NCBI GenBank assembly: GCA_963764465.1
Contig: CAVXSO010000007.1
Span: 372,001-436,000 of the forward strand
Direction of reading: 5' to 3'
Source of the DNA: JAJXXT01 sp963764465
GTDB lineage: Bacteria > Pseudomonadota > Alphaproteobacteria > Acetobacterales > Acetobacteraceae
DNA length: 64,000 bases
Shown here: one piece after another, positions 32,852-43,749 of the stretch
Layout of the letters: each line of letters starts with the position of its first letter
How positions within the stretch are numbered: the first letter of the stretch is position 1
Program-made: the position numbers and the translations under genes
The notes under the pieces: generated by a model
The model's input: the letters and a program-made list of their open reading frames with translations, nothing else
Database searches by the model: none
What the model was told of the DNA's origin: nothing

Positions 32852-33508
32852 TCAGACGGACTGCCGCAACGCGGCGCCGGCAGCGAGCGGACAGAACGGC
32901 ACGCACAGCGCCAGCAGCGCCGCGAGCACCAGGAGCGGCGCCGCATAGGGGGCGGAGGTGCGCGCCGCCTCCGCCGCCAACGTACCCATGATCAGCACGG
33001 GCGTCGCCAGCGGCAGCACGAGCAGCGGCAGCAGCACGCCGCCGCGCCGCGCCCCCACCACCAGCGCCGCGGCCGCGGTGCCCAGCAGGCTCAGCACCAG
33101 CGTGCCAGGAAGCAGGCCGATCAGCAGCACGGTGAACGCCGCGGGATCGACCCCGAACATAATGGCCACCGGCCCCGCCACCAGCAGCAGCGGCAGCCCG
33201 GTCAGCAACCAGTGCACGCAGGCCTTCAGGATCGCCACTCCCGCCGGCGGCAGTCCCGAGAGCAGCAGCAGATCAAGCGAACCGTCCTCGGCATCCGCAC
33301 CAAACAGCCGGTCGAGCGGCAGGATTGCCGCCAGCAGCGCCGCGACCCAGATCACCCCGGGCCCGATGCGCGCCAGCTGCGCCGGCTCCGGCCCCACGCC
33401 CAGCGGGAACAGCGCCGTCACGACGGCGAAGAACAGCAACGCCGCGACGCTGTCCGCGGCGTGGCGCAACCCGAGACGCAGTTCCCGCCGCAGCAATTCC
33501 GCGAACAT
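32852..33508 (-). CDS. ccmB: Haem exporter permease CcmB
   Basis: A 218-residue membrane protein with six hydrophobic helices. The N-terminal FAELLRRELRLGLRHAADSV and the loop LPLDRLFGADAEDGSLDLLL, then LPPAGVAILKACVHWL, are CcmB hallmarks. With CcmA it forms the ABC complex that drives release of holo-CcmE during cytochrome c maturation (system I). Start and stop overlap with ccmA (TGATG). ccmC, ccmD and the remaining ccm genes are not next to it here; a DMT transporter gene follows instead. Confidence 0.92.
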   Translation of the reverse strand: MFAELLRRELRLGLRHAADSVAALLFFAVVTALFPLGVGPEPAQLARIGPGVIWVAALLAAILPLDRLFGADAEDGSLDLLLLSGLPPAGVAILKACVHWLLTGLPLLLVAGPVAIMFGVDPAAFTVLLIGLLPGTLVLSLLGTAAAALVVGARRGGVLLPLLVLPLATPVLIMGTLAAEAARTSAPYAAPLLVLAALLALCVPFCPLAAGAALRQSV

Positions 33509-34125
33509 CAGCCGGTGAGCTCCAGCGTCGCCGCGCCCGGAAGCACAAAATCCTGGTGTGTCGCCGCGACGACAGCACCGCCGGCCTCGCGATGCGCGGC
33601 CAGCATCGCCTCCAGTCGCGCGAGCGAGGCGGCATCGAGCGCATTGGTCGGCTCGTCGAGCAGCCAGAGCGGCGCCGCGGAAAGCGCCAGGCGCGCCAGC
33701 ACCACGCGTCGCCGCTGCCCGGCCGAGAGGAAACGTGCCGGGATCCCAGCCAGCGCCTCCAGCCCCACCACCGCCAGCGCCGCCTCGATACCGCGTGCGC
33801 TGCGCCGCGCCCAGGGGCGGAGGTTCTCGGCGACCGTCAGCCCCGGCTTCAACGCATCCAGATGCCCCACATAGGCGACGTGCCGCGACCAGGCGGGAAG
33901 GTCGTCCAGCGCCTCCCCGTCCCAGGTGATGCGGCCCTCGTCCGGGCGCAGCAGGCCGGCCAGGACACGGAGCAGCGTCGACTTGCCGGCACCGTTGGCG
34001 CCACGCAGCAGAAGCGCGCCGCCATGCCCCACCGCGCCGCCGACGCCCGCGAGCACCAGCCGCTCGGCCCGCACCGTCGCGATTGCCTCGAAAACGAGCC
34101 CCACACCGTCAGACCCCGCGCCCAA
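33508..34125 (-). CDS. ccmA: Cytochrome c biogenesis ATP-binding protein CcmA
   Basis: A 205-residue small ABC ATPase with Walker A RGANGAGKST, signature LSAGQRRRVVLARLAL, Walker B LWLLDEPTNALD and a switch histidine in VVAATHQDF. The short length and the LWLLDEP context are typical for CcmA, the motor of CcmAB. It is divergent from acnA across about 125 bases, the arrangement seen in many alphaproteobacteria. The exact start is uncertain; a valine or methionine a few codons downstream could also be used. Confidence 0.9.
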   Translation of the reverse strand: MGAGSDGVGLVFEAIATVRAERLVLAGVGGAVGHGGALLLRGANGAGKSTLLRVLAGLLRPDEGRITWDGEALDDLPAWSRHVAYVGHLDALKPGLTVAENLRPWARRSARGIEAALAVVGLEALAGIPARFLSAGQRRRVVLARLALSAAPLWLLDEPTNALDAASLARLEAMLAAHREAGGAVVAATHQDFVLPGAATLELTG

Positions 34126-34249
34126 CGCATCCCCCCGATACCGTCCCCCTCATGGACTGAGGAGGCGCGCTGTGGCAAATCGCAGCGCCCCCGCAGCCCG
34201 GCCGCGGCCGGGGCCCGGGGCGTCATCACCGCAACGAAAGAGAAGCTCC

Positions 34250-36943
<2,694 letters not shown>

Positions 36944-36954
36944 CCATCGGGCCT

Positions 36955-36986
36955 GGCGGCGGGCCTCGTTCCTACGGCCTGCCGCC
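36955..36986. terminator. Bidirectional hairpin between acnA and the DUF4412-like gene
   Basis: GGCGGC and GCCGCC arms enclose a 20-base loop that itself contains self-complementary GGCC elements. It lies 12 bases after the acnA stop and 18 bases before the stop of the convergent gene, so it can serve both. Confidence 0.55.
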
Positions 36987-37003
36987 GATCCGGCCCTGAC
37001 GCT

Positions 37004-37600
37004 TCAGGGCTTCGGCTTCGCCCCAGGTGGCGTCGCCCCAGGCGGCATCACCGGCATGTTCATCGTGTGATAGCCCGCGGGAACCTCGAATTCGCTGGCA
37101 GGCAGCGCATGATAATCGACCTTGGTCGCCTGCATGATCGAGGAGTTGCCGCCGTTGTCCTTGCCGCGCGCGCGCAGCAGCACGCCGTCGCCGGTCACAC
37201 AGATATCGCCGTCGCCGTGCTCGTTATGGACGGACCAAACCGTGCATGAAACGCCGGCCACGGTCGCCGAGCCGGCGCGCTTGATGTTGGAGAAAGCCTG
37301 CATCGATATCATGTTCTTCATCGCCGGCGGTTCCGGCATGCGCATCACCATCTGCCGTTCGGGCATCACCAGCACCATCTGGTCCTTGTCGTGCTGGACA
37401 ATCGCGTAGGCATGCTGTGCGCTCATCCCTTCGAGGCGCGCACGGTGCAGGGCAGCGCTGTAGGCTACGGTGACGTCCCGCTGGGACCCGGTATCGTATG
37501 TCACGGTCACGTCGCGTGTTGGAAAGATCTGCGGTCGATCCTGGGCGTGAGCCGGGACCGCCACAGCGAGCAACAGGCTCGCGGTCACGAGAGGGCGCAT
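37004..37600 (-). CDS. Secreted DUF4412-like protein
   Basis: A 198-residue protein with a Sec signal peptide (MRPLVTASLLLAVAVPAHAQ) and a mature beta-rich domain with methionine-rich stretches (MVLVMPERQMVMRMPEPPAM). The internal segment AGSATVAGVSCTVWSVHNEH, then ICVTGDGVLLRA, resembles DUF4412 periplasmic proteins. The start was moved from an open frame at 37675 to the ATG at 37598-37600, where the signal peptide begins. A Pro-rich tail ends the protein. Function unknown; the Met-rich region might bind copper, which is speculation. Confidence 0.7.
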   Translation of the reverse strand: MRPLVTASLLLAVAVPAHAQDRPQIFPTRDVTVTYDTGSQRDVTVAYSAALHRARLEGMSAQHAYAIVQHDKDQMVLVMPERQMVMRMPEPPAMKNMISMQAFSNIKRAGSATVAGVSCTVWSVHNEHGDGDICVTGDGVLLRARGKDNGGNSSIMQATKVDYHALPASEFEVPAGYHTMNMPVMPPGATPPGAKPKP

Positions 37601-37671
37601 GTGTCTCTCCCCATTATGGTCGCTTCCAGAAGCAATCCTGACCGGCCGCGCCCACGCGCGCAAGCTTCGTG

Positions 37672-38346
37672 TCAAGCTTCGCGCAGCCGCGCGATTTCCG
37701 CCGCCAGGACGTCGGGCGGCGGCTCGGCCACCCAGCGTGCCGGGGCGGCCAGTGCCGCGTCCAGCCGCGCGTGGTACTCATGCCGCGGGACCGTCGCGCA
37801 TCCGAATTGGGCCAGGTGGTCGGTCACGAACTGGGTGTCGAGCAGGGTGAATCCGCCAAGGCGCAGGCGGGCGACGAGATGCACCAGCGCCACCTTGGAG
37901 GCGTCGGTCGCATGGCTGAACATGCTCTCCCCGAAGAACGCGCCGCCGATCGCCACCCCGTAAAGCCCGCCGACCAGATGCCCCTCGCGCAGTACCTCGA
38001 TGCTGTGCGCGTGGCCGAGCTGGGCCAGCGCGTTGAACACGCGCTCGAGCTCGTCGTTGATCCAGGTGCCGGTTCGCCCCGGCGCGGGAGAGGCGCAGGC
38101 TCCGATCACCGCCGGGAAATCCCTGTCCGCCCGCACCGTAAAGCCGCCCTTGCGCACCGTGCGCGCCAGCCGTGCCGATAGATGAAACCCTTCGAGCGGC
38201 AATATCCCGCGCTCCGGGGGGTCGAGCCATTCGAGTTGCGGGCTGGTGCGCGACGGCGCCATCGGGAAAAGGCCGGCACGATACGCCCGCAGCATCAGTT
38301 CAGGCGTCAGGACCAGCCGGCGCCGGTTCACCTTCGGGTACGTCAC
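37672..38346 (-). CDS. aat: Leucyl/phenylalanyl-tRNA-protein transferase Aat
   Basis: A 224-residue enzyme of the N-end rule pathway that adds Leu or Phe to N-terminal Arg or Lys of proteins marked for ClpAP. Diagnostic segments are RAYRAGLFPMAPSR, WLDPPERGILPLE, TWINDELERVFNALAQLGHA, VGGLYGVAIGGAFFGESMFS and ASKVALVHLVARL. Length and motifs are complete. The stop codon lies 71 bases upstream of the DUF4412-like gene's start, on the same strand. Confidence 0.94.
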   Translation of the reverse strand: MTYPKVNRRRLVLTPELMLRAYRAGLFPMAPSRTSPQLEWLDPPERGILPLEGFHLSARLARTVRKGGFTVRADRDFPAVIGACASPAPGRTGTWINDELERVFNALAQLGHAHSIEVLREGHLVGGLYGVAIGGAFFGESMFSHATDASKVALVHLVARLRLGGFTLLDTQFVTDHLAQFGCATVPRHEYHARLDAALAAPARWVAEPPPDVLAAEIARLREA

Positions 38347-38382
38347 GAACGAATCATGCGCCGCCGGCGCCGCAATCGCCGC

Positions 38383-39156
38383 CTATTTCGACGGATCGGC
38401 GATCGGCCGCGCCGGCCCGGCCGCCACCACGGTGACAGAGCCGATGCCCATGTCCCGCGTGATCTCGCGCGCAACCTCCTCGGCCAGCGCCTCGTAGCCG
38501 CCATCGCCCATATGCAGGCCGTCGGGCGCCATCAACGCGGAAGCCGGCACGCTGCCCTTGGCCAGCCAGCGCCGCATCAGTTCGTAGCGCGGAATGACGG
38601 GCACGCCGAACTCCTTGCCCAGCGCCCGCAACGCATCGCGGTAGGCCAGGGTGCCGCCGGCCTCATGCAGGACGCGCGAGACCTGGGGTTCCATCAGCAT
38701 CGTGTCGATCCCGGCTTCGCGCAGCGCCACCAGCCCGGCCCGGGTCTTGGCGACGAAGCGGCTCACCGGCACGTGACGCAGCGGGTCGTTGCTGCCAGTC
38801 TGCCAGATCACCAGCGCCGGGTGTTCGGGGATCACCTGGCGCAGCAGCCGCGGCAGCATGTCGTCCGCGTCCTGCCCGCCGATACCCTCGTTGCGCACCG
38901 TGACCGCCACCGGCAGCCGCCCGGCGAGCAGGTGGCCGAGACGCTGCGGATAGGCATGGCTGGGGTCGCTCGCCCCGATCCCCTGGGTGGAGGAGGAGCC
39001 GAAAGCGACAATCAGCAGCGGTTTTCCGCCCGCCATCCGTGCCGCACAGTGCCGCAGTTCGGCCCGCTCGGCGCGCGCCGAGGGCACGGTGATGGCAAGC
39101 AGCATGGCCCCGATGGTGGCGCCGATGCTCCGGCGCGCGTGGCGGGCCCTGAACAT
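38383..39156 (-). CDS. Secreted SGNH/GDSL-family hydrolase
   Basis: A 257-residue protein with an N-terminal signal-peptide-like segment (RSIGATIGAMLLAITVPSA) and an SGNH fold. Block I is VAFGSSSTQGIGASD with the nucleophilic serine, block II is VRNEGIGGQDADDM, block III is GSNDPLR, and block V is DGLHMGDGGY with the catalytic Asp and His. These enzymes are esterases or acetyl-esterases acting on lipids or polysaccharides in the periplasm. It is followed by aat. Upstream on the same strand is an OpgC-like acyltransferase gene, so an envelope-glycan ester role is possible. Confidence 0.82.
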   Translation of the reverse strand: MFRARHARRSIGATIGAMLLAITVPSARAERAELRHCAARMAGGKPLLIVAFGSSSTQGIGASDPSHAYPQRLGHLLAGRLPVAVTVRNEGIGGQDADDMLPRLLRQVIPEHPALVIWQTGSNDPLRHVPVSRFVAKTRAGLVALREAGIDTMLMEPQVSRVLHEAGGTLAYRDALRALGKEFGVPVIPRYELMRRWLAKGSVPASALMAPDGLHMGDGGYEALAEEVAREITRDMGIGSVTVVAAGPARPIADPSK

Positions 39157-39220
39157 GAATATATATTTAACGCAATCTCGGCCGCTTGCAAGCAATCCGA
39201 CGCGGCGGCGCCCCGAAGGA

Positions 39221-40327
39221 TCACGCCGCGAGACGGTGCGCCATTTTCTCCCGCGCGCGCTGATCGAGCCAGAGGGCGACCATGATCATCACGCCAACCC
39301 CCACCAGGTTGACCAGAACCTGCGCGATGAGCCCCGTCCCGAAGGTGGTGAACACGAGCCGCCCGAACAGCGACAGGATCGTGCCCGCCGAAAACACCTC
39401 CAGCGAATGCCGGCCGCAGCTGGCAAGTGGCCGCAGCAGCCTGTGGTCCTGCACGGCCCGGAACCGCTCGGAGGACAAGGCGAGCAGGATGATCGCGACG
39501 ACGTCGAGGATGCGCAGCGGGTCGAGTGTGCTCTTGTCCGGCATCACCATGATGATCGGCCGCCAGTCGGACCAGCCCCAGGCGCGCCAGGGCGCCGCCG
39601 CCAGCAGCGCATAGACCACGAACGCCGCCGCCGCCGCGCGCAGCGGCCACCAGCCGGGCAGCGAGAACCCCCGCCTGCGGTGCAGCACCGCCAATGCCAT
39701 CCCGAGCGCGAACAGGAACTGCCAGGCAAACGGGTTAAAGTACCAGCCGGTGCCCGAAGGCTCGTTGTGCAGGTCGAGCCAGGGATAGACCTGTGCGATG
39801 CGCCACAATACCAGCGACGGCAGCAGCAACGCCGCCGGGGAAAGGCGCCACAGCGCCTGCATCAGGGGAAAGCTGCCGAGCAGCACAATGTAGAGCGGCA
39901 GGATGTCGAGAAACGTGGGCAGTTCCTCTAGCCGCACCGCGCGGCGGATGCCGTGCAGCCCCCCCGGCCGCGACGGCTCGATGCCAAGGAACTCATACCC
40001 GAAATAATGTGCCCAGACCGCAACGATGACGAACGTGGTCAGCAGCAGCAGCACCTGCGCGGCATAGAGATGCAGGCAGCGCAACGCCACGCGCACGACG
40101 CCGGAGCGCAGCCCCTGCTCCTCGAACACCCGCCCGTAGGCGAGCATGCTCGACATCCCCGCGAGGATCACGAACACCTCGGCGGCATCGCAGAAGCCCC
40201 AGACGTGCAAGGTGATGTTCGCCATCAGGTTGCCGCCGATGTGATCGACGAAGATCATCACCAGCGACACACCGCGCAGGATGTCGATGCGGCCATCGCG
40301 GCGCGGACGCGGCGTGGCCCCACTCAT
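39221..40327 (-). CDS. OpgC-like integral membrane acyltransferase
   Basis: A 368-residue membrane protein with about ten predicted helices. It starts with the OpgC_C-family signature RRDGRIDILRGVSLVMIFVD, then a helix containing AEVFVILAGMSSMLAYGRVF. OpgC in E. coli adds succinyl groups to osmoregulated periplasmic glucans; related proteins modify other surface glycans. The SGNH hydrolase gene downstream (64-base gap) is a sensible partner. The acyl group and acceptor cannot be told from sequence. Confidence 0.82.
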   Translation of the reverse strand: MSGATPRPRRDGRIDILRGVSLVMIFVDHIGGNLMANITLHVWGFCDAAEVFVILAGMSSMLAYGRVFEEQGLRSGVVRVALRCLHLYAAQVLLLLTTFVIVAVWAHYFGYEFLGIEPSRPGGLHGIRRAVRLEELPTFLDILPLYIVLLGSFPLMQALWRLSPAALLLPSLVLWRIAQVYPWLDLHNEPSGTGWYFNPFAWQFLFALGMALAVLHRRRGFSLPGWWPLRAAAAAFVVYALLAAAPWRAWGWSDWRPIIMVMPDKSTLDPLRILDVVAIILLALSSERFRAVQDHRLLRPLASCGRHSLEVFSAGTILSLFGRLVFTTFGTGLIAQVLVNLVGVGVMIMVALWLDQRAREKMAHRLAA

Positions 40328-40357
40328 GTTACAGCCTCACCATGCTATGCGCCCATC

Positions 40358-41698
40358 TCAGCCCGCCGCGACCAGCCGCTCCAGCCAATGGATCGTGTAG
40401 TCGCCGACGGCGAAGTCAGGGTGGGCGGCGATACGCTCGTGCAGCGGCAGCGAGGTCTTGATGCCCACCACCGCGAACTCCGAAAGCGCCCGGCGCAACC
40501 GCGCGATCGCCTCCCCGCGAGTCGGAGCGTGCACGATCAGCTTCGCCACCATGCTATCGTACCACGGCGGCACCGAGGCGCCCGCGTAGAGCGCCGAATC
40601 GACGCGCACGCCCAGGCCGCCCGGCGCGTGGAACGCGGTCACGCGGCCCGCGGACGGGGCGAAGGTCTCGGGGTCCTCGGCGGTCACCCGGCATTCGATC
40701 GCATGGCCGGAGAAGCGCACATCCGCCTGGCCGTAACCGAGCTCGGCGCCCGCCGCGATCCGGATCTGCTCCTTCACCAGGTCGATGCCGCAGACCATCT
40801 CCGTCACGGGATGCTCCACCTGCAGGCGCGTGTTCATCTCGATGAAGGCGAACTGCCCGTCCTGCCACAGGAACTCCAGCGTGCCCGCGTTGCGGTAGCC
40901 GAGCTTGGTGAGCGCCGCCGTCGCCCGCGCGCCAAGCGCGTCGCGCGCGGCGGCATTCAGCGCCGGCGAGCCCGCCTCCTCCACCAGCTTCTGGTGTCGC
41001 CGCTGCAGGCTGCAATCGCGCTCGCCGAAATGCACGACGTTGCCGTGCCCGTCGGCCAGGATCTGCAGCTCGATATGCCGCGGCCGGTCGAGATATTTCT
41101 CCATGTAGACGGCATCGTTGCCGAACGCCGCGGCGGCCTCGGCGCGCGCCAGGCGCCAAGCGTCCTCCAGCCCATCGGCGTCCTGCGCTACCTTCATGCC
41201 GCGCCCGCCGCCGCCCGCCGCGGCCTTGATCAGCACCGGATAGCCGATGTTCTCCGCGACGCGCCGCGCCTCCTCCAGGCTCGTGACCTCGCCGTCCGAT
41301 CCCGGAACCAGCGGCACACCGAGCCCGGCCATCGCGGCCTTCGCCGCGATCTTGTCTCCCATCATGCGGATGTGGTCGGGGGATGGGCCGATGAAGTTGA
41401 GCCCGTGCGCCTCCACCATGTCGGCGAACTCGGCGTTCTCGGAGAGAAACCCGTAGCCGGGGTGGATCGCGTCCGCGCCGGTGATCGCAGCGGCGGAGAG
41501 GATCGAGGGAATGTTCAGGTAGGAATCGCGCGGCGGCGGTGGCCCGATGCAGACGCTCTCGTCGGCCAGGCGCACATGCATCGCCTCGGCATCCGCGGTG
41601 GAATGCACGGCAACCGTGGGAATGCCCATTTCGCGACACGCGCGCTGGATGCGCAGCGCGATCTCGCCGCGATTCGCGATGAGGATCTTCTGGAACAC
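40358..41698 (-). CDS. accC: Acetyl-CoA carboxylase, biotin carboxylase subunit
   Basis: A 446-residue biotin carboxylase with IANRGEIALRIQRACREMGI, the ATP lid KAAAGGGGRGMKV, RHIELQILADGHGNVVHFGE, RDCSLQRRHQKLVEEAGSP and EMNTRLQVEHPVTEMVCGID. It carboxylates biotin on AccB in the first half of the acetyl-CoA carboxylase reaction for fatty acid synthesis. The canonical order aroQ-accB-accC marks it as the housekeeping enzyme, unlike the paralogue at 9141. It follows accB by 4 bases. Confidence 0.95.
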   Translation of the reverse strand: MFQKILIANRGEIALRIQRACREMGIPTVAVHSTADAEAMHVRLADESVCIGPPPPRDSYLNIPSILSAAAITGADAIHPGYGFLSENAEFADMVEAHGLNFIGPSPDHIRMMGDKIAAKAAMAGLGVPLVPGSDGEVTSLEEARRVAENIGYPVLIKAAAGGGGRGMKVAQDADGLEDAWRLARAEAAAAFGNDAVYMEKYLDRPRHIELQILADGHGNVVHFGERDCSLQRRHQKLVEEAGSPALNAAARDALGARATAALTKLGYRNAGTLEFLWQDGQFAFIEMNTRLQVEHPVTEMVCGIDLVKEQIRIAAGAELGYGQADVRFSGHAIECRVTAEDPETFAPSAGRVTAFHAPGGLGVRVDSALYAGASVPPWYDSMVAKLIVHAPTRGEAIARLRRALSEFAVVGIKTSLPLHERIAAHPDFAVGDYTIHWLERLVAAG

Positions 41699-41702
41699 GC
41701 GC

Positions 41703-42146
41703 CTATTCGATGACCAGCAGGGGCTGGTCGTACTCGACCGGCGTGCCGGACGCGACCAGCACCCGCGTGACCGTGCCGGCGCGCGGCGCCTTGATCTGGT
41801 TGAACGTCTTCATCGCCTCGATCAGCAGCAGCGTCTGGCCCGCCGAGACGCTCTGCCCCGCCGCGACATACGGCGTCGCCCCCGGCTCGGGCGAGAGATA
41901 GACAACACCCACCATGGGGCTGCGCACCGCACCGGGATGCGAGGCATCATCCGTGGCAGCGGGCGCCGCCGCGGCGGGCGCCGCCGCGATCGCCGGCGCG
42001 GCCACCGAAGCGACGACGGGCGGTGGCGCGCGCGCCACCCGCACGCGCCCGTCCTTGCCCTCGATCTCGATCTCGGTGAGGCCGGTCTCCGCCAGGATCG
42101 CGGCCAGCGCCCGGACCGCGTCCGCGTCGAACGCCGGAACTCTCAT
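41703..42146 (-). CDS. accB: Acetyl-CoA carboxylase biotin carboxyl carrier protein
   Basis: A 147-residue AccB. An N-terminal domain (AVRALAAILAETGLTEIEIE) is joined by an Ala/Pro-rich linker to a C-terminal biotinyl domain with VRSPMVGVVYLSPEPGATPY and the biotinylation motif IEAMKTFNQIKAP. The ATG at 42144-42146 overlaps the aroQ stop (ATGA); the longer open frame upstream is antisense to nothing useful and lies within aroQ. It is the housekeeping carrier for AccC and AccAD. Confidence 0.94.
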   Translation of the reverse strand: MRVPAFDADAVRALAAILAETGLTEIEIEGKDGRVRVARAPPPVVASVAAPAIAAAPAAAAPAATDDASHPGAVRSPMVGVVYLSPEPGATPYVAAGQSVSAGQTLLLIEAMKTFNQIKAPRAGTVTRVLVASGTPVEYDQPLLVIE

Positions 42147-42595
42147 TCCCCACCCTCCAGAATCTCCGACAGCGCCTCGATCGCCAGCGCGTACCCCGTG
42201 ATGCCCATGCCCGCGATCACGCCCGTCGCCGCCTTGGAGACGTAGGAATGCTGCCGGAACTCCTCGCGGCGGTGGATGTTGGTGATGTGCACCTCGACGA
42301 TCGGCATGTCGCAGGCCAGCAGTGCGTCCATCAATGCGATCGACGTGGTGGTGAAGCCCGCGGGGTTGATGACGATGCCGCGCGCCATCACCCTCGCCTC
42401 CTGCACCCAGGTCACCAGCTCGCCCTCGTGGTTGGTCTGGCGGAATTCGATCGCGACGCCGCACTGGTCCGCCCGCTCCGCGCACAGCGCCTCGACATCG
42501 TCGAGCGTGGCGCGGCCATAGAGCTCCGGTTCGCGTTGGCCCAGCAGGTTGAGGTTGGGACCATTCAGCACATAGATCAGGGGGCGCTCTGCCAT
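42143..42595 (-). CDS. aroQ: 3-dehydroquinate dehydratase, type II
   Basis: A 150-residue type II dehydroquinase of the shikimate pathway. The signature VLNGPNLNLLGQREPELYGR (about residues 8-27) contains the catalytic arginine and tyrosine. FRQTNHEGELVTWVQEA and INPAGFTTTSIALMDAL hold the Asn and the loop residues, and VEVHITNIHRREEFRQHSYV carries the catalytic His. The start at 42595 lies behind a short purine-rich stretch. It heads the aroQ-accB-accC operon, a common alphaproteobacterial order, and is divergent from thiS. Confidence 0.95.
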   Translation of the reverse strand: MAERPLIYVLNGPNLNLLGQREPELYGRATLDDVEALCAERADQCGVAIEFRQTNHEGELVTWVQEARVMARGIVINPAGFTTTSIALMDALLACDMPIVEVHITNIHRREEFRQHSYVSKAATGVIAGMGITGYALAIEALSEILEGGE

Positions 42596-42709
42596 GGGGG
42601 GCGCGGTAGCATGCCCCGCGCGTCGCGCCAACATCGCCGCCTCACCCCCCCGCTGGCGGCGCCACTGGCCTCTTGGCGCGGACCCTCCCCCGCGGCCATA
42701 TTGGCGCCC

Positions 42710-42928
42710 ATGGATTCCGCGACCATGCTTGCCATCGGCGTGAACGGCGAGGAGCGAGCCTTCGGCGCGCCGCTCAGCGTGACGCTGCTACTCGAGCGCC
42801 TTGGCCTCGATCCGCGCAAGGTCGCGGTCGAGCGCAACAAGGCGATCGTCCGCCGCGCGCACTACGCCGAAACCTGGCTTGAACCGGGCGACGCGATCGA
42901 GATCGTGCACTTCATCGGAGGCGGCTGA
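42710..42928 (+). CDS. thiS: Sulfur carrier protein ThiS
   Basis: A 72-residue ubiquitin-like sulfur carrier with the obligatory C-terminal Gly-Gly (IEIVHFIGGG), which is thiocarboxylated for thiazole formation in thiamine synthesis. The central part VTLLLERLGLDPRKVAVERN matches ThiS. The stop overlaps the ThiG start (TGATG), so the two proteins are made together. The ATG at 42725 (MLAIGVNG) is an alternative start. Confidence 0.9.
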   Translation: MDSATMLAIGVNGEERAFGAPLSVTLLLERLGLDPRKVAVERNKAIVRRAHYAETWLEPGDAIEIVHFIGGG

Positions 42929-43749
42929 TGGACGGGATTGTGGCGCCCGCCGATACCCAGGCCGACGATACCCAGGCCGACGATACCTGGAGCGTGGCGG
43001 GGCGGAGCTTTCGCTCGCGACTCATCGTCGGCACCGGCAAGTACAAGTCGCTTGAGGAGACGGCGGCGGCGATCGAGGCCTCGGGGGCGGAGATCGTCAC
43101 CGTCGCGGTGCGGCGCGTGAACCTCTCCGACCCGAACGCGCCGATGCTGCAGGATTTCGTCGATCCCAAGCGCTACACCTACCTGCCCAACACCGCGGGC
43201 TGCCACACCGCGGAGGACGCGGTGCGCACGCTCCGGCTCGCGCGCGAGGCCGGCGGCTGGAACCTGGTGAAGCTCGAGGTGCTCGGCCCACCGCCGCACC
43301 TCTATCCGGACATGGCGGCGACCCTGGAAGCCGCGAAGGCCCTCATCGCCGACGGATTCGAGGTGATGGTCTACTGCGCCGACGACCCGGTGGCGGCAAA
43401 GCGGCTCGAGGAGATGGGCTGTGTCGCCATCATGCCGCTCGGCGCCCCCATCGGCTCCGGGCTCGGCATCCAGAACCCGGCGATGATCTCGATGCTGATC
43501 GAACAGGCGGCGGTGCCGCTGCTGGTCGATGCCGGCGTCGGCACGGCCTCCGACGCCGCGATCGCCATGGAGCTCGGCTGCAGCGCGGTGCTGCTGAACT
43601 CCGCGATTGCCCATGCGCGCGACCCGGTGACGATGGCACGCGCCATGAAGGCGGCGGTGGAGGCCGGGCGGCTCAGCTATCTGGCGGGGCGGATGCCACG
43701 GCGGATGGGGGCGGATCCGTCGAGTCCGTTGACCGGGCTGATCCGGTAA
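42928..43749 (+). CDS. thiG: Thiazole synthase ThiG
   Basis: A 273-residue ThiG, the TIM-barrel enzyme that makes the thiazole phosphate of thiamine from deoxyxylulose phosphate, ThiS thiocarboxylate and an imine. RSRLIVGTGKYKSLEETAAA with the Schiff-base region, LPNTAGCHTAEDAVRTLRLA, KLEVLGPPPHLYPDM and VDAGVGTASDAAIAMELGC are all typical. The first 28 or so residues extend beyond the usual start and contain three 15-base repeats coding for an ADDTQ-type unit. The 3' end overlaps the convergent YihY gene by 77 bases. Confidence 0.94.
   Translation: MDGIVAPADTQADDTQADDTWSVAGRSFRSRLIVGTGKYKSLEETAAAIEASGAEIVTVAVRRVNLSDPNAPMLQDFVDPKRYTYLPNTAGCHTAEDAVRTLRLAREAGGWNLVKLEVLGPPPHLYPDMAATLEAAKALIADGFEVMVYCADDPVAAKRLEEMGCVAIMPLGAPIGSGLGIQNPAMISMLIEQAAVPLLVDAGVGTASDAAIAMELGCSAVLLNSAIAHARDPVTMARAMKAAVEAGRLSYLAGRMPRRMGADPSSPLTGLIR

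Noticed and set aside
31401..32948. A 515-residue plus-strand frame across the regulator and DMT gene
   Set aside because: It is extremely Arg/His/Gln-rich with no domain; it is a shadow of the real minus-strand DMT gene.
39953..41713. A 586-residue open frame on the plus strand over accC
   Set aside because: It is antisense to a clear biotin carboxylase and rich in Arg/His/Gln, as expected of a high-GC shadow.
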